Under the pieces are notes generated by a model that saw nothing but the letters and a program-made list of their open reading frames with translations, ran no database searches and was not told the DNA's origin. Positions 8,871 through 16,622 of a stretch of 64,000 nt of DNA are shown here, in pieces (position 1 is the stretch's first letter; every line of letters begins with the position of its first letter). The stretch is from Nocardia thailandica NBRC 100428 (lineage in GTDB: Bacteria; Actinomycetota; Actinomycetes; Mycobacteriales; Mycobacteriaceae): contig NZ_BAGK01000224.1 in NCBI RefSeq assembly GCF_000308795.1, positions 62,001 through 126,000 of the forward strand. The letters run 5' to 3'. The position numbers were made by a program, and so were the translations under genes.

Positions 8871-9746
8871 TCACGCGCCGAACGCGCCGAGCTTGCGGGG
8901 GTTCACCACGAACCGGATCGCGGCGATCCGGTCGCCGTCGAGGGTCACGTCGACGACGCCGGTCACCGCGCCGGCGTCGCGCATCACCAGCACTCGATCG
9001 CTGCCGTTGACCTCCTCGAAGGCCAGCGTCGCGGTGGGCGTGAGCATGCGTCGCAGGCCGAGCAGGTAGCGGGCGACCAGGTCGGCGCCGACGACAGGGC
9101 GACGCGCGGCAGTCACCTGGCCGCCGCCGTCGGCGGTGGACACGACGTCGTCGGCCAGCAGGGACCGCAGGGCCGACACGTCGCCGGTCGCGGTGGCCAG
9201 CAGGAAACGGTCGAGGACGGCGCGGGCCCGCTCGGGCGGGACCGGGAACCGCGGCCGGCCCGAGCGCACCCGCTCCCCCGCGCGGTGGAAGATCTGCTGG
9301 GCGTTGGCCTCGGTGAGGTCGAGCATGTCGGCGATCTCGCGGTGGGGGTAGCCGAAGGCGGACCGCAGGACGAACACCACGCGCTCCACCGGCGCCAGCC
9401 GCTCCATCGCGGTCAGCAGCGCGAGCGAGACGTCGTCGCGCTGCTGGGCGGTGTCCAGCGGGCCGAGCCGGCCGTCGCCGGTGGGGACCGGCTCGGGCAG
9501 CCACGGGCCCACGTACCGCTCGCGGCGGGCCCTGGCCGAAACCAGCTCGTTCCGGCACAGATTCACCGCGACGGTGGTGAGCCAGGCGTCGGCGTTGACG
9601 ATGCCGCCCCGGTCGGCGTCCGCCCACCGCAGGAAGACCTCCTGGACGATGTCCTCGGCCTCGCTCGCCGAGCCGAGCATGCGATAGGCGAGCGAGAACA
9701 ACCGGGATTTGGCGTCCAGGAAGACCCGGAGCTCGTGCGGGTCCAC
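8871..9746 (-). CDS. ECF41-type RNA polymerase sigma factor (SigJ-like)
   Basis: 291 residues. Region 2 spans about 1-70, region 4 about 110-165, and a SnoaL-like C-terminal domain about 175-290. The C-terminal domain holds the group's marks, DGGGQ at 206-210 and NPRKL at 282-286. In this family these positions let the fused domain act as a built-in anti-sigma or activator, so there is no separate anti-sigma gene, and none is seen here. Known contexts are genes for carboxymuconolactone decarboxylases, oxidoreductases or epimerases; here an FAD oxidoreductase follows after 81 bp. Its start lies 16 bp after the pssA stop, so some read-through from psd-pssA is possible. Confidence 0.9.
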   Translation of the reverse strand: MDPHELRVFLDAKSRLFSLAYRMLGSASEAEDIVQEVFLRWADADRGGIVNADAWLTTVAVNLCRNELVSARARRERYVGPWLPEPVPTGDGRLGPLDTAQQRDDVSLALLTAMERLAPVERVVFVLRSAFGYPHREIADMLDLTEANAQQIFHRAGERVRSGRPRFPVPPERARAVLDRFLLATATGDVSALRSLLADDVVSTADGGGQVTAARRPVVGADLVARYLLGLRRMLTPTATLAFEEVNGSDRVLVMRDAGAVTGVVDVTLDGDRIAAIRFVVNPRKLGAFGA

Positions 9747-9762
9747 CGCGGGACGCCCGGCG

Positions 9763-10644
9763 CTACTTCCCGCGCGGGCTGCGCAGGCGCAGGCGGGCCG
9801 AGCCGCGGATGGCGGGCCTGCGGATCTGCGGCAGCCGCGACTGGGCGCGGCGCTGGGCCCGGCGCTCGGCGGGCTTGTGCTGCCAGGTCTCCGGCCGCGC
9901 GGCCACCCAGCGGGCCGAGCGCCACGCGAACGGGATGTGCGCCAGGTACAGGGCGACCAGGATCAGCAGCAGGATGATCGGGTAGGTGACCAGCAGCGCG
10001 GCGGCAAGGGCGACGAGCACCAGCAGGCCGGCCGCGGCCTGCGGCGCCACCGACACCGACTTCATGGCCAGGGTCGGGATCGTGCTCACGCACAGCAGCG
10101 CGGCGAACACGGTCCAGGCGGCGACGAAGCCGAAGCTGTCCCACCAGCCGTCGCCGAACTGCACCTGCAGGGCGATCGGCACCAGGGCGATGAGCGCGCC
10201 CGCGGGCGCGGGGACGCCGACGAAGTACTCCCGGGACCAGGACGGGCGGGTGTCGTCGTCGAGCAGGGTGTTGAACCGGGCCAGGCGCAGGACCAGCGAG
10301 ACGGCGAACAGCAGGGCGACGATCCAGCCCGCGCTGTAGTCGTCGAGCAGGGTGACGTACAGGACGAGGGCGGGCGCGACGCCGAAGGAGATGGCGTCGG
10401 AGAGCGAGTCGAGCTCGGCGCCCATCTTCGTGGTGGCGTCGAGCATGCGCGCGAGCCTGCCGTCGAGGGTGTCGAAGACCGCGGCCGCGCCGACCGCCGC
10501 CAGCGCCATCCCGAGCTCGCCGTCGAGGCCGAACTTGACCGCGGACAGACCCGAGCAGAGGGCCAGGATGGTGACCATGCTCGGCAGCAGGCGGACCGAG
10601 CGGCGGCGCTTGCTCCGCCCGGCCACCGGGTCCTGGTCGATCAC
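9763..10644 (-). CDS. pssA: CDP-diacylglycerol-serine O-phosphatidyltransferase
   Basis: 293 residues. It makes phosphatidylserine from CDP-diacylglycerol and serine in the membrane. The CDP-alcohol phosphatidyltransferase motif DG-x2-AR-x8-G-x3-D-x3-D is complete, with its first Asp near residue 58 and its last at 83. About eight hydrophobic helices follow, then a very basic C-terminal tail (Arg/Lys-rich from about 255). The GTG start overlaps the psd stop by 4 bp (GTGA), so the two genes are translationally coupled and supply consecutive steps. Confidence 0.95.
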   Translation of the reverse strand: MIDQDPVAGRSKRRRSVRLLPSMVTILALCSGLSAVKFGLDGELGMALAAVGAAAVFDTLDGRLARMLDATTKMGAELDSLSDAISFGVAPALVLYVTLLDDYSAGWIVALLFAVSLVLRLARFNTLLDDDTRPSWSREYFVGVPAPAGALIALVPIALQVQFGDGWWDSFGFVAAWTVFAALLCVSTIPTLAMKSVSVAPQAAAGLLVLVALAAALLVTYPIILLLILVALYLAHIPFAWRSARWVAARPETWQHKPAERRAQRRAQSRLPQIRRPAIRGSARLRLRSPRGK

Positions 10645-11375
10645 AGCACTGCCAGCACGGTTTCGGCGCCGACGGTCCGCTGACCGACCGTGACCAAGGG
10701 CTCGGTGCCCACGGGGAAGTAGGTGTCGACCCGGGATCCGAACCGGATCAGGCCGTAGGTGTCGCCGATGGTCAGCACGTCACCGGGCTGGGCGTCGCAG
10801 ACGATGCGCCGCGCCAGCAGGCCCGCGATCTGCACCACGACGACCTGCTCGCCGTCGGTGGTGTCGATGACCATGCTGGTGCGCTCGTTGGCGTCGCTGG
10901 CCTCGGGCAGGTCCGCGGAGAGGAACTTGCCCGGCTGGTGCTGCACGTCACGCACGGTGCCCGCCACCGGCACGCGCTGGACGTGCACGTCGAGCACCGA
11001 GAGGAAGATGCTGACCCGGGGCAGCGGCTGATCGCCGAGTCCGAGTTCGGCGGGCGGCACGGCGGTGTCGACGAGGGCGACCTCGCCGTCGGCGGGCGCG
11101 ACGACCACGCCGGGCCGGTTCGGCGGCACCCGGTGCGGGTGCCGGAAGAACGTGGCGCAGGCCAGCGCGGCGCCGATGCCGGCACGGCGCACCCACTTGT
11201 TCCGGCCACCGACCACGGCGACCGCCAGCGGGACCGCCACGAAGGGCAGGCCGGCGGGATGCAGCGGCGGGACGGCGGCCCGGACCAGGTCGGCCATGTG
11301 GCCGAGCGCGGTGGTGTCGGGCGTGCCGGGCGGGGTGGGACGGCGTGCCACAGGCTCCTTCTTTCTGCCGAACAC
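10641..11375 (-). CDS. psd: Phosphatidylserine decarboxylase proenzyme
   Basis: 244 residues, the short actinobacterial form. It converts phosphatidylserine to phosphatidylethanolamine. The self-cleavage site is visible as FGS, with Gly213-Ser214; the Ser becomes the pyruvoyl cofactor of the small chain. HPHRVPPNRPGVVVAPADG and SVLDVHVQRVPVAG are the usual catalytic-domain motifs. Hydrophobic segments near residues 40-75 suggest membrane association. The GTG start at 11375 is the furthest in-frame start; a later GTG at residue 9 is possible. It is the first gene of the psd-pssA operon, divergent from the FabH-like gene. Confidence 0.95.
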   Translation of the reverse strand: MFGRKKEPVARRPTPPGTPDTTALGHMADLVRAAVPPLHPAGLPFVAVPLAVAVVGGRNKWVRRAGIGAALACATFFRHPHRVPPNRPGVVVAPADGEVALVDTAVPPAELGLGDQPLPRVSIFLSVLDVHVQRVPVAGTVRDVQHQPGKFLSADLPEASDANERTSMVIDTTDGEQVVVVQIAGLLARRIVCDAQPGDVLTIGDTYGLIRFGSRVDTYFPVGTEPLVTVGQRTVGAETVLAVL

Positions 11376-11481
11376 GGATAAGGCAAGCGTTCACACCTTA
11401 CGGGAACGCGGCCGACGGCACCCGGGGCCGGTGACCGGGGCCGGATTATGACAAAGACCACCATTTCCGCCGAACGGCGTT

Positions 11482-11525
11482 AACATGAGGACACCTCATG
11501 TTGATAACGTGAGGAAGCCTCACGT
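11482..11525. promoter_or_regulatory. Two TGAGG-N3-CCTCA palindromes, probable operator pair
   Basis: AACATGAGG-ACA-CCTCATGTT (11482-11502) has perfect 9-bp arms. ACGTGAGG-AAG-CCTCACGT (11507-11525) has perfect 8-bp arms. They share the core TGAGG-N3-CCTCA, with centres about 24 bp apart, in the gap between psd and the FabH-like gene. The cognate regulator is not in the window. The rest of the gap (11526-11640) shows a GGAG before the ATG but no clear -10 element. Confidence 0.65.
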
Positions 11526-11640
11526 CCGGGCGTTCACACGCTGTGCACCGCCCGGCCACGGGCGATGCGGACCACATTTCGTTGCTTCGGGTACACCCGC
11601 CGGTGCAACCGCTGGTTGACAGGTACATAGGAGACGCACA

Positions 11641-12669
11641 ATGGCTGCTCGAATCGCCCAGACGCCTGGGACCGATCACACAGCGATCCTCGGCCTCGGC
11701 GTGTACCGCCCCGCGCGGGTGGTCACGAACGACGAGATCGCCGGGCCGATCGACTCGAGCGACGAATGGATCCGCACCCGATCCGGCATCAAGACCCGCC
11801 GCTTCGCCTCGGACACCGAGACCATCCAGTCCATGAGCGTCGCCGCCGCCCGCGACGCCATGGAGGCCGCGGGCGTGGTCGCCGATCAGGTGGACTGCGT
11901 CATCGTGGCCACCTCGACCTATCTGCTGCTCACCCCCGCGGCGGGCCCGCAGATCGCCACCGAGCTCGGCATGACCGGCGCCGCCGCCTTCGACATCTCG
12001 GCGGGCTGCGCCGGGTTCTGTCACGCCCTGGCGCTGGCCTCGGACCTGGTGCGCTGCGGCACCGCGCAGAACGTGCTGGTGGTCGGCGTCGAGAAGCTGA
12101 CCGACACGGTCGATTTCACCGACCGCTCGACGGCGTTCCTGTTCGCCGACGGCGCGGGCGCGGTCATCGTCGGCCCGACCGAGGAGCAGGGCATCGGCCC
12201 GACCGTGTGGGGCTCCGACGGCACCCAGCACCACGCCATCCGGCAGAACAAGGACTGGATGCAGTTCTTCGCCGAGATCGAGGAGAAGGGCCTGGACGCG
12301 GTGCGGCCCTACCTGGCCATGGAGGGCACCGCGGTGTTCCGCTGGGCCGCGCACTCGCTGGAGAAGGTCTGCCGGGACGCGATCGACCGGGCCGGGCTGG
12401 ACACCGACGACCTCGACGCCATGATCCCGCACCAGGCCAACGGCCGGATCATCGAGATCATGGCCCGGGTACTGAAGCTACCCGCGGACTGCGCGCTGGC
12501 AAACGACATCGAGGACGCCGGGAACACCTCGGCCGCGTCCATCCCGCTCGCCATGGAGGCGCTGCTGCGCAAGGGCGAGTCGAAGCCGGGCGACACGGCC
12601 CTGCTCATCGCCTTCGGCGCCGGACTCTCCTACGCCGCACAGGTTGTCACGCTGCCCCGCTGGAAGTAG
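11641..12669 (+). CDS. Beta-ketoacyl-ACP synthase III (FabH-like)
   Basis: 342 residues with the complete KAS III catalytic triad: Cys123 in SAGCAGF, His264 in PHQANGR, and Asn295 in AGNTSAAS. The family condenses acyl-CoA with malonyl-ACP to start fatty acid synthesis. Whether this copy is the housekeeping FabH or a specialised starter enzyme cannot be decided here. ATG 11641 has GGAG nine nt upstream. Two strong palindromes precede it, so expression is probably under a dedicated repressor. A perfect 15-bp hairpin ends the transcript. Confidence 0.92.
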   Translation: MAARIAQTPGTDHTAILGLGVYRPARVVTNDEIAGPIDSSDEWIRTRSGIKTRRFASDTETIQSMSVAAARDAMEAAGVVADQVDCVIVATSTYLLLTPAAGPQIATELGMTGAAAFDISAGCAGFCHALALASDLVRCGTAQNVLVVGVEKLTDTVDFTDRSTAFLFADGAGAVIVGPTEEQGIGPTVWGSDGTQHHAIRQNKDWMQFFAEIEEKGLDAVRPYLAMEGTAVFRWAAHSLEKVCRDAIDRAGLDTDDLDAMIPHQANGRIIEIMARVLKLPADCALANDIEDAGNTSAASIPLAMEALLRKGESKPGDTALLIAFGAGLSYAAQVVTLPRWK

Positions 12670-12700
12670 CGCGGCGGCACCCACCCCTGTCCGAACATCG

Positions 12701-12734
12701 GGGCAGGCCGGACGGCACACCGTCCGGCCTGCCC
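12701..12734 (+). terminator. Hairpin terminator after the FabH-like gene
   Basis: A perfect 15-bp GC-rich stem (GGGCAGGCCGGACGG with its complement) and a 4-nt loop (CACA), followed by GGTTTG, start about 30 bp after the stop codon. Confidence 0.8.
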
Positions 12735-12793
12735 GGTTTGCGTCGGGGCGGACGAATCTGGCAAACTCTCCGCTATCCGATGGAGGCTCACCG

Positions 12794-12841
12794 ATGCCGC
12801 TCAGCCACCAGGCCCCGTCGTCATCCCCCAATCCGAGGTGA
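12794..12841 (+). CDS. Possible 15-residue leader peptide
   Basis: An ATG with GGAGG seven nt upstream opens a 15-codon frame (MPLSHQAPSSSPNPR) that stops at 12841. Its last codons overlap the GAGG ribosome-binding site of the next small gene, so its translation could affect that gene. There is too little sequence to prove it is coding. Confidence 0.3.
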   Translation: MPLSHQAPSSSPNPR

Positions 12842-12847
12842 TCGGCC

Positions 12848-13039
12848 GTGAAACTGCGCTCCTTCCTGCACCGCAGGCACATCAACGAGGTGCCGCTCCT
12901 GCCCACGATCGAACCCGATGACAGCAGCCCGTTGCGCAACGCCTTCACCCTCCGCAGCACCCGCGCCCGGCGCGAGGAGCGGCTCGAACGCCTCCTCACC
13001 CCCTTCGAACTGGACATTCTCACCCACCACCGCGTCTGA
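12848..13039 (+). CDS. Small hypothetical protein (63 aa)
   Basis: 63 residues starting with GTG, with GAGG nine nt upstream. Nearly every third codon position is G or C, which supports real coding. It is basic in the N-terminal and central parts (KLRSFLHRRH; RSTRARREERLERL) with no membrane helix or Cys motif. It ends 38 bp before the receiver/TrxR-like gene and may be co-transcribed with it, although that gene has its own predicted -10. No family recognised. Confidence 0.5.
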   Translation: MKLRSFLHRRHINEVPLLPTIEPDDSSPLRNAFTLRSTRARREERLERLLTPFELDILTHHRV

Positions 13040-13077
13040 GGTGGGCCACCCGCACGCGCCGGGGGGATACTCGACAG

Positions 13078-14754
13078 GTGAGCTCTCCCGCCGGTAACGC
13101 ACCAGCCAAACCCGCCATCCTGAGCGTGGACGACGATCCGGGCGTCTCCCGGGCCGTCGTGCGCGACCTGCGCAGGCGCTACGGCGCCGACTACCGCATC
13201 CTGCGGGCCGAGTCCGGCGCGCAGGCGCTCGAGGCGCTGCGGGAGATGAAGCTGCGCGGGCAGGCCGTCGCCGTGCTCATCGCCGACTACCGGATGCCCG
13301 GGATGGACGGCATCGAGTTCCTCGAACAGGCCATGGACCTGCACCCCTACGCCCGCCGGGTGCTGCTGACCGCCTACGCCGACACGAGCGCCGCGATCGA
13401 CGCGATCAACGTCGTCGACCTCGACCACTACCTGCTCAAACCGTGGGACCCGCCGGAGGAGAAGCTCTATCCGGTGCTGGACGGCCTGCTCGACGCCTGG
13501 CGCAGCTCCGAGCAGCGGCCGGTCCTCGAGACCAAGGTCGTCGGCGACCGCTGGTCCCCGCGGTCCTCGCAGGTACGGGAGTTCCTCGCCCGCAACCAGC
13601 TGCCCTACCGGTGGTACCCGGCCGACGAGCCCGAGGGCGCGCGGCTGCTGGAGGCCGCGGGCGCCGACCCGCTCTGCTGTCCGGTGGTGATCACCGCCGC
13701 GGGCACCGCGCTCGTGCAGCCCAGCGACGGCGAGCTCGCCGCCCAGGTCGGGCTGACCGTCGAGCCGAGCGGCGATTTCTACGATCTGATCGTGGTCGGC
13801 GGCGGACCCGCCGGGCTCGGCGCGGCGGTCTACGGCGCCTCGGAGGGCCTGCGCACCGTGCTGGTCGAGCGCACCGCGACCGGCGGGCAGGCCGGGCAGA
13901 GCTCCCGCATCGAGAACTACCTCGGCTTCCCCGACGGGCTGTCGGGCGCCCAGCTGGCCGACCGCGCCCGGAGGCAGGCCACGAAGTTCGGCGCCGAGAT
14001 CGTCACGACCCGCGAGGTCGTCGGGCTCGAGGTCAACGGCTCGGCGCGCACGGTGCGCTTCGCCGACGGCGGGCGGCTGTGCGCGCACACCGTGCTCATC
14101 GCCACCGGCGTCGACTACCGCAGGCACCCGGCGCCCGGCGTCGACGAATTCACCGGCCGCGGCGTGTATTACGGGTCGGCGATGACCGAGGCCGCCGACT
14201 GCGCCGACCACGACGTCTACATCGTCGGCGGCGCCAACTCGGCGGGCCAGGCCGCGGTCTTCCTGTCCCGCACGGCGGCTCGCGTGCACCTGGTCGTGCG
14301 CGGCGACTCGCTGGAGAAGTCCATGTCGCACTACCTGATCCAGCAGATCGCCGGGATCCCGAACATCGTCGTGCACGCCGAGACCGAGGTGGTCGCCGCC
14401 GACGGCGACACCCACCTCGAGCGGATCGTGTTGCGCGACAACCGCTCCGCCACCGAGGAGAAGGTCGACGCGCAGCGGCTGTTCCTGTTCATCGGGGCCG
14501 CGCCGCAGACCGGCTGGCTCGACGGGGTGATCGAACGCGACCCGGCGGGCTACGTGCTCGCCGGACCCGACCTGATGGTCGACGGCGCCCGCCCGCGCGG
14601 CTGGGAACTGCCGCGGCCGCCGCACCACCTGGAGACGAGCGTGCCCGGGGTGTTCGTCGCGGGCGACGTCCACTCCGAATCCGCCAAGCGCGTCGCCTCG
14701 GCCGTCGGCGAGGGCGCCATGGCGGTCATGTTCGTACACCGGTACCTGGCCTAG
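13078..14754 (+). CDS. Response-regulator receiver fused to thioredoxin-reductase-like flavoprotein
   Basis: 558 residues in three parts. Residues 12-130 are a receiver domain with acidic D18-D20, phospho-acceptor Asp70, Thr98 and Lys121. Residues about 150-230 look like a thioredoxin/glutaredoxin fold without a CxxC in the usual place. Residues 236-558 are a TrxB-like flavoprotein with FAD motif GGGPAG (241-246), NADPH motif GGANSAG (384-390) and a C-terminal GVFVAGDV. The redox CxxC of true thioredoxin reductase is replaced by GSAM (366-369), so a thioredoxin reductase label would be wrong. It is followed after 27 bp by a histidine kinase, its likely partner. GTG 13078 lies 6 nt after GATACT, so it is probably leaderless. 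Confidence 0.88.
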   Translation: MSSPAGNAPAKPAILSVDDDPGVSRAVVRDLRRRYGADYRILRAESGAQALEALREMKLRGQAVAVLIADYRMPGMDGIEFLEQAMDLHPYARRVLLTAYADTSAAIDAINVVDLDHYLLKPWDPPEEKLYPVLDGLLDAWRSSEQRPVLETKVVGDRWSPRSSQVREFLARNQLPYRWYPADEPEGARLLEAAGADPLCCPVVITAAGTALVQPSDGELAAQVGLTVEPSGDFYDLIVVGGGPAGLGAAVYGASEGLRTVLVERTATGGQAGQSSRIENYLGFPDGLSGAQLADRARRQATKFGAEIVTTREVVGLEVNGSARTVRFADGGRLCAHTVLIATGVDYRRHPAPGVDEFTGRGVYYGSAMTEAADCADHDVYIVGGANSAGQAAVFLSRTAARVHLVVRGDSLEKSMSHYLIQQIAGIPNIVVHAETEVVAADGDTHLERIVLRDNRSATEEKVDAQRLFLFIGAAPQTGWLDGVIERDPAGYVLAGPDLMVDGARPRGWELPRPPHHLETSVPGVFVAGDVHSESAKRVASAVGEGAMAVMFVHRYLA

Positions 14755-14781
14755 GCGGCGCAGGAGTAGGGAGTCACAGCG

Positions 14782-16266
14782 ATGGACGACACTGCCGTGC
14801 GGACCGCGATCTGCGATCCGGAGGAACTGCGCACGCTGTTCCTGTTCGAGCAGCTCGACGACAGCCAGCTCGCGCAGCTGTGCGAACACGGGCACATCGA
14901 ATACCTGGAGCCGGGCCCGGTGTACCGCGAGGGCGACCCGGCGACCTGCTTCTACGTGCTCATCGAGGGCGAGGTCCGGCTGACCAAGCTGTCGGGGGGC
15001 ACCGAGATCGAGATCAACCGCACCGACCACCGCGGCGTGTACGCGGGCGCCTGGACCGCCTACCTGGGCAACCGGGTCGACCAGACCTACCAGGGATCGA
15101 TGTACGTCACCCGCCGCTCGCGGTTCCTCGTCCTCGCGGCCGCGGACTTCGCCCAGATGGTGCGCGACTGGTTCCCGATGGCCGTGCACCTGCTCGAGGG
15201 CGCCTTCTTCGGCAACCGCAAGTCCAACCAGCGCATCGCCGAACGGGAACGGCTGCTGGCGCTGGGTTCGCTCTCGGCCGGGCTGACCCACGAGCTGAAC
15301 AATCCCGCCGCCGCGGCCGTGCGCGCCACCTCCGGGCTGCGCGAGCGGGTGGCGGGGATGCGGCACAAGCTCAAGATGATGGCGACCGGCAAGTTCACCC
15401 CCGAGGTACTGGTGAAGCTGGTCGAACTGCAGGAGCAGGCCGCCGACCAGGTCGGCAAGGCCCCCGAGCTCAGCCCGCTCGAGACCGCCGACCGCGAGGA
15501 CGCGCTCGCCGACTGGTTCGACGAGCACGGCCTGGCCGACGGCTGGAACCTCGCGCCGACCTTCGTGCAGGCCGGCTTCGACGTCGACTGGCTCGAAGGC
15601 GTGCACGCCACGCTGGAGACCTGCGACGCCAAGGTGTTCGAGGGCGCGCTGCGCTGGCTGAACTACACCATCGAGACCGAGCTGCTGATGAACGAGATCG
15701 CGGACTCCACCACCCGGATCTCCACCCTGGTCGGCGCGGCCAAGCAGTATTCGCAGATGGACCGGGCCCCGTTCCAGGTCGTCGACGTGCACGAACTGCT
15801 CGACAGCACCCTGGTCATGCTCAACCGCAAGCTCGGCGACGGGGTGCGCGTGGTCAAGGACTACGACCGGAGCCTGCCGCCGCTGCCGTGCTTCGCGGCC
15901 GAACTGAACCAGGTCTGGACCAACCTGATCGACAACGCCGTCTACGCCATGGACGGGCAGGGCACGCTGACGGTGCGCACCTACCGCGAGAACGACTGCG
16001 CCGCGGTCGAGATCGGGGACACGGGTCCCGGCATCCCCGAGGAGACGCGCAGCCGCATCTTCGAGCCGTTCTTCACCACCAAGCCGGTGGGCGAGGGCAC
16101 CGGGCTCGGGCTCGACATCTCGTTCCGGATCGTGGTGAACAAGCACGGCGGCGACATCCGGGTCGAGTCCGCTCCCGGCGACACGCGATTCATCGTGCGC
16201 CTCCCCCTGGAACGACCCGCCGCCACCGACGATGAACCGAGTTCGGCCGACGAAGGAGGTCAGTGA
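14782..16266 (+). CDS. Cyclic-nucleotide-binding-domain histidine kinase
   Basis: 494 residues, soluble. Residues about 15-130 form a CRP-like cNMP-binding domain (GDPATCFYVLIEGEVRLTK) with no DNA-binding domain. The H-box is LSAGLTHELNNPAAAAV, with phospho-acceptor His170. A long helical insert of about 120 residues follows. The ATPase then shows its N-box near 376-388, G1 DTGPGIP at 413-419, F-box FEPFFTTK at 428 and G2 GTGLGL at 439. It probably phosphorylates Asp70 of the upstream receiver. Its TGA overlaps the next start by one base, with GAAGGAGG before it, so the zinc-finger protein is coupled. Confidence 0.9.
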   Translation: MDDTAVRTAICDPEELRTLFLFEQLDDSQLAQLCEHGHIEYLEPGPVYREGDPATCFYVLIEGEVRLTKLSGGTEIEINRTDHRGVYAGAWTAYLGNRVDQTYQGSMYVTRRSRFLVLAAADFAQMVRDWFPMAVHLLEGAFFGNRKSNQRIAERERLLALGSLSAGLTHELNNPAAAAVRATSGLRERVAGMRHKLKMMATGKFTPEVLVKLVELQEQAADQVGKAPELSPLETADREDALADWFDEHGLADGWNLAPTFVQAGFDVDWLEGVHATLETCDAKVFEGALRWLNYTIETELLMNEIADSTTRISTLVGAAKQYSQMDRAPFQVVDVHELLDSTLVMLNRKLGDGVRVVKDYDRSLPPLPCFAAELNQVWTNLIDNAVYAMDGQGTLTVRTYRENDCAAVEIGDTGPGIPEETRSRIFEPFFTTKPVGEGTGLGLDISFRIVVNKHGGDIRVESAPGDTRFIVRLPLERPAATDDEPSSADEGGQ

Positions 16267-16619
16267 TGTCCGAGGCGATCGAAGGGATCGACCCCGCGGT
16301 ACCGCCCAGCGGTCCCGGCTGCGTGGAATGCGACGCGGCGGGCGGCTGGTGGGTGCACCTGCGCCGCTGCGCCCAGTGCGGGCACGTCGGCTGCTGCGAC
16401 TCGTCCCCGTCGCAGCACGCCACCAAACACAACGCGGCCACCGGGCACCCGTTCATGCAGAGCTACGAGCCCGGCGAGGACTGGTTCTACAACTTCGTCA
16501 CCGAGGAGATGTACGGCGGCGGGCCGGAGCTGGCGGCCCCGACCAGTCACCCGCTCGACCAGCCGGTACCCGGCCCCGCGGGCCGCGTGCCCGCCGACTG
16601 GCAGCAGCACGTGCACTGA
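16266..16619 (+). CDS. UBP-type zinc finger protein
   Basis: 117 residues. A UBP zinc finger covers residues about 15-75: CVEC (19, 22), CAQC (35, 38), then VGCC (43/44), and His at 40, 51, 55 and 61. In eukaryotes this fold binds the C-terminal Gly-Gly of ubiquitin. Actinobacteria lack ubiquitin but have Pup and other small modifiers; what this copy binds is unknown. The C-terminal 40 residues are Pro-rich and flexible. It starts at the overlapping TGATG with the kinase stop, so it belongs to the same cassette. Confidence 0.85.
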   Translation: MSEAIEGIDPAVPPSGPGCVECDAAGGWWVHLRRCAQCGHVGCCDSSPSQHATKHNAATGHPFMQSYEPGEDWFYNFVTEEMYGGGPELAAPTSHPLDQPVPGPAGRVPADWQQHVH

Positions 16620-16622
16620 CCC

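Noticed and set aside
12478..16146. 1222-residue open frame on the minus strand
   Set aside because: It is the mirror of the receiver/TrxR-like and kinase genes, rich in Gly, Arg, His and Val, and has no recognisable domain. Long antisense frames are normal at this GC content.
13443..16235. 930-residue plus-strand frame
   Set aside because: Arg/Ala/Gly-rich out-of-frame reading of two genes with intact catalytic motifs in other frames.
16266..16619. Possible ubiquitin-like conjugation system around the UBP finger
   Set aside because: No ubiquitin-like, E1, E2 or JAB gene is in the window; only the finger is present.
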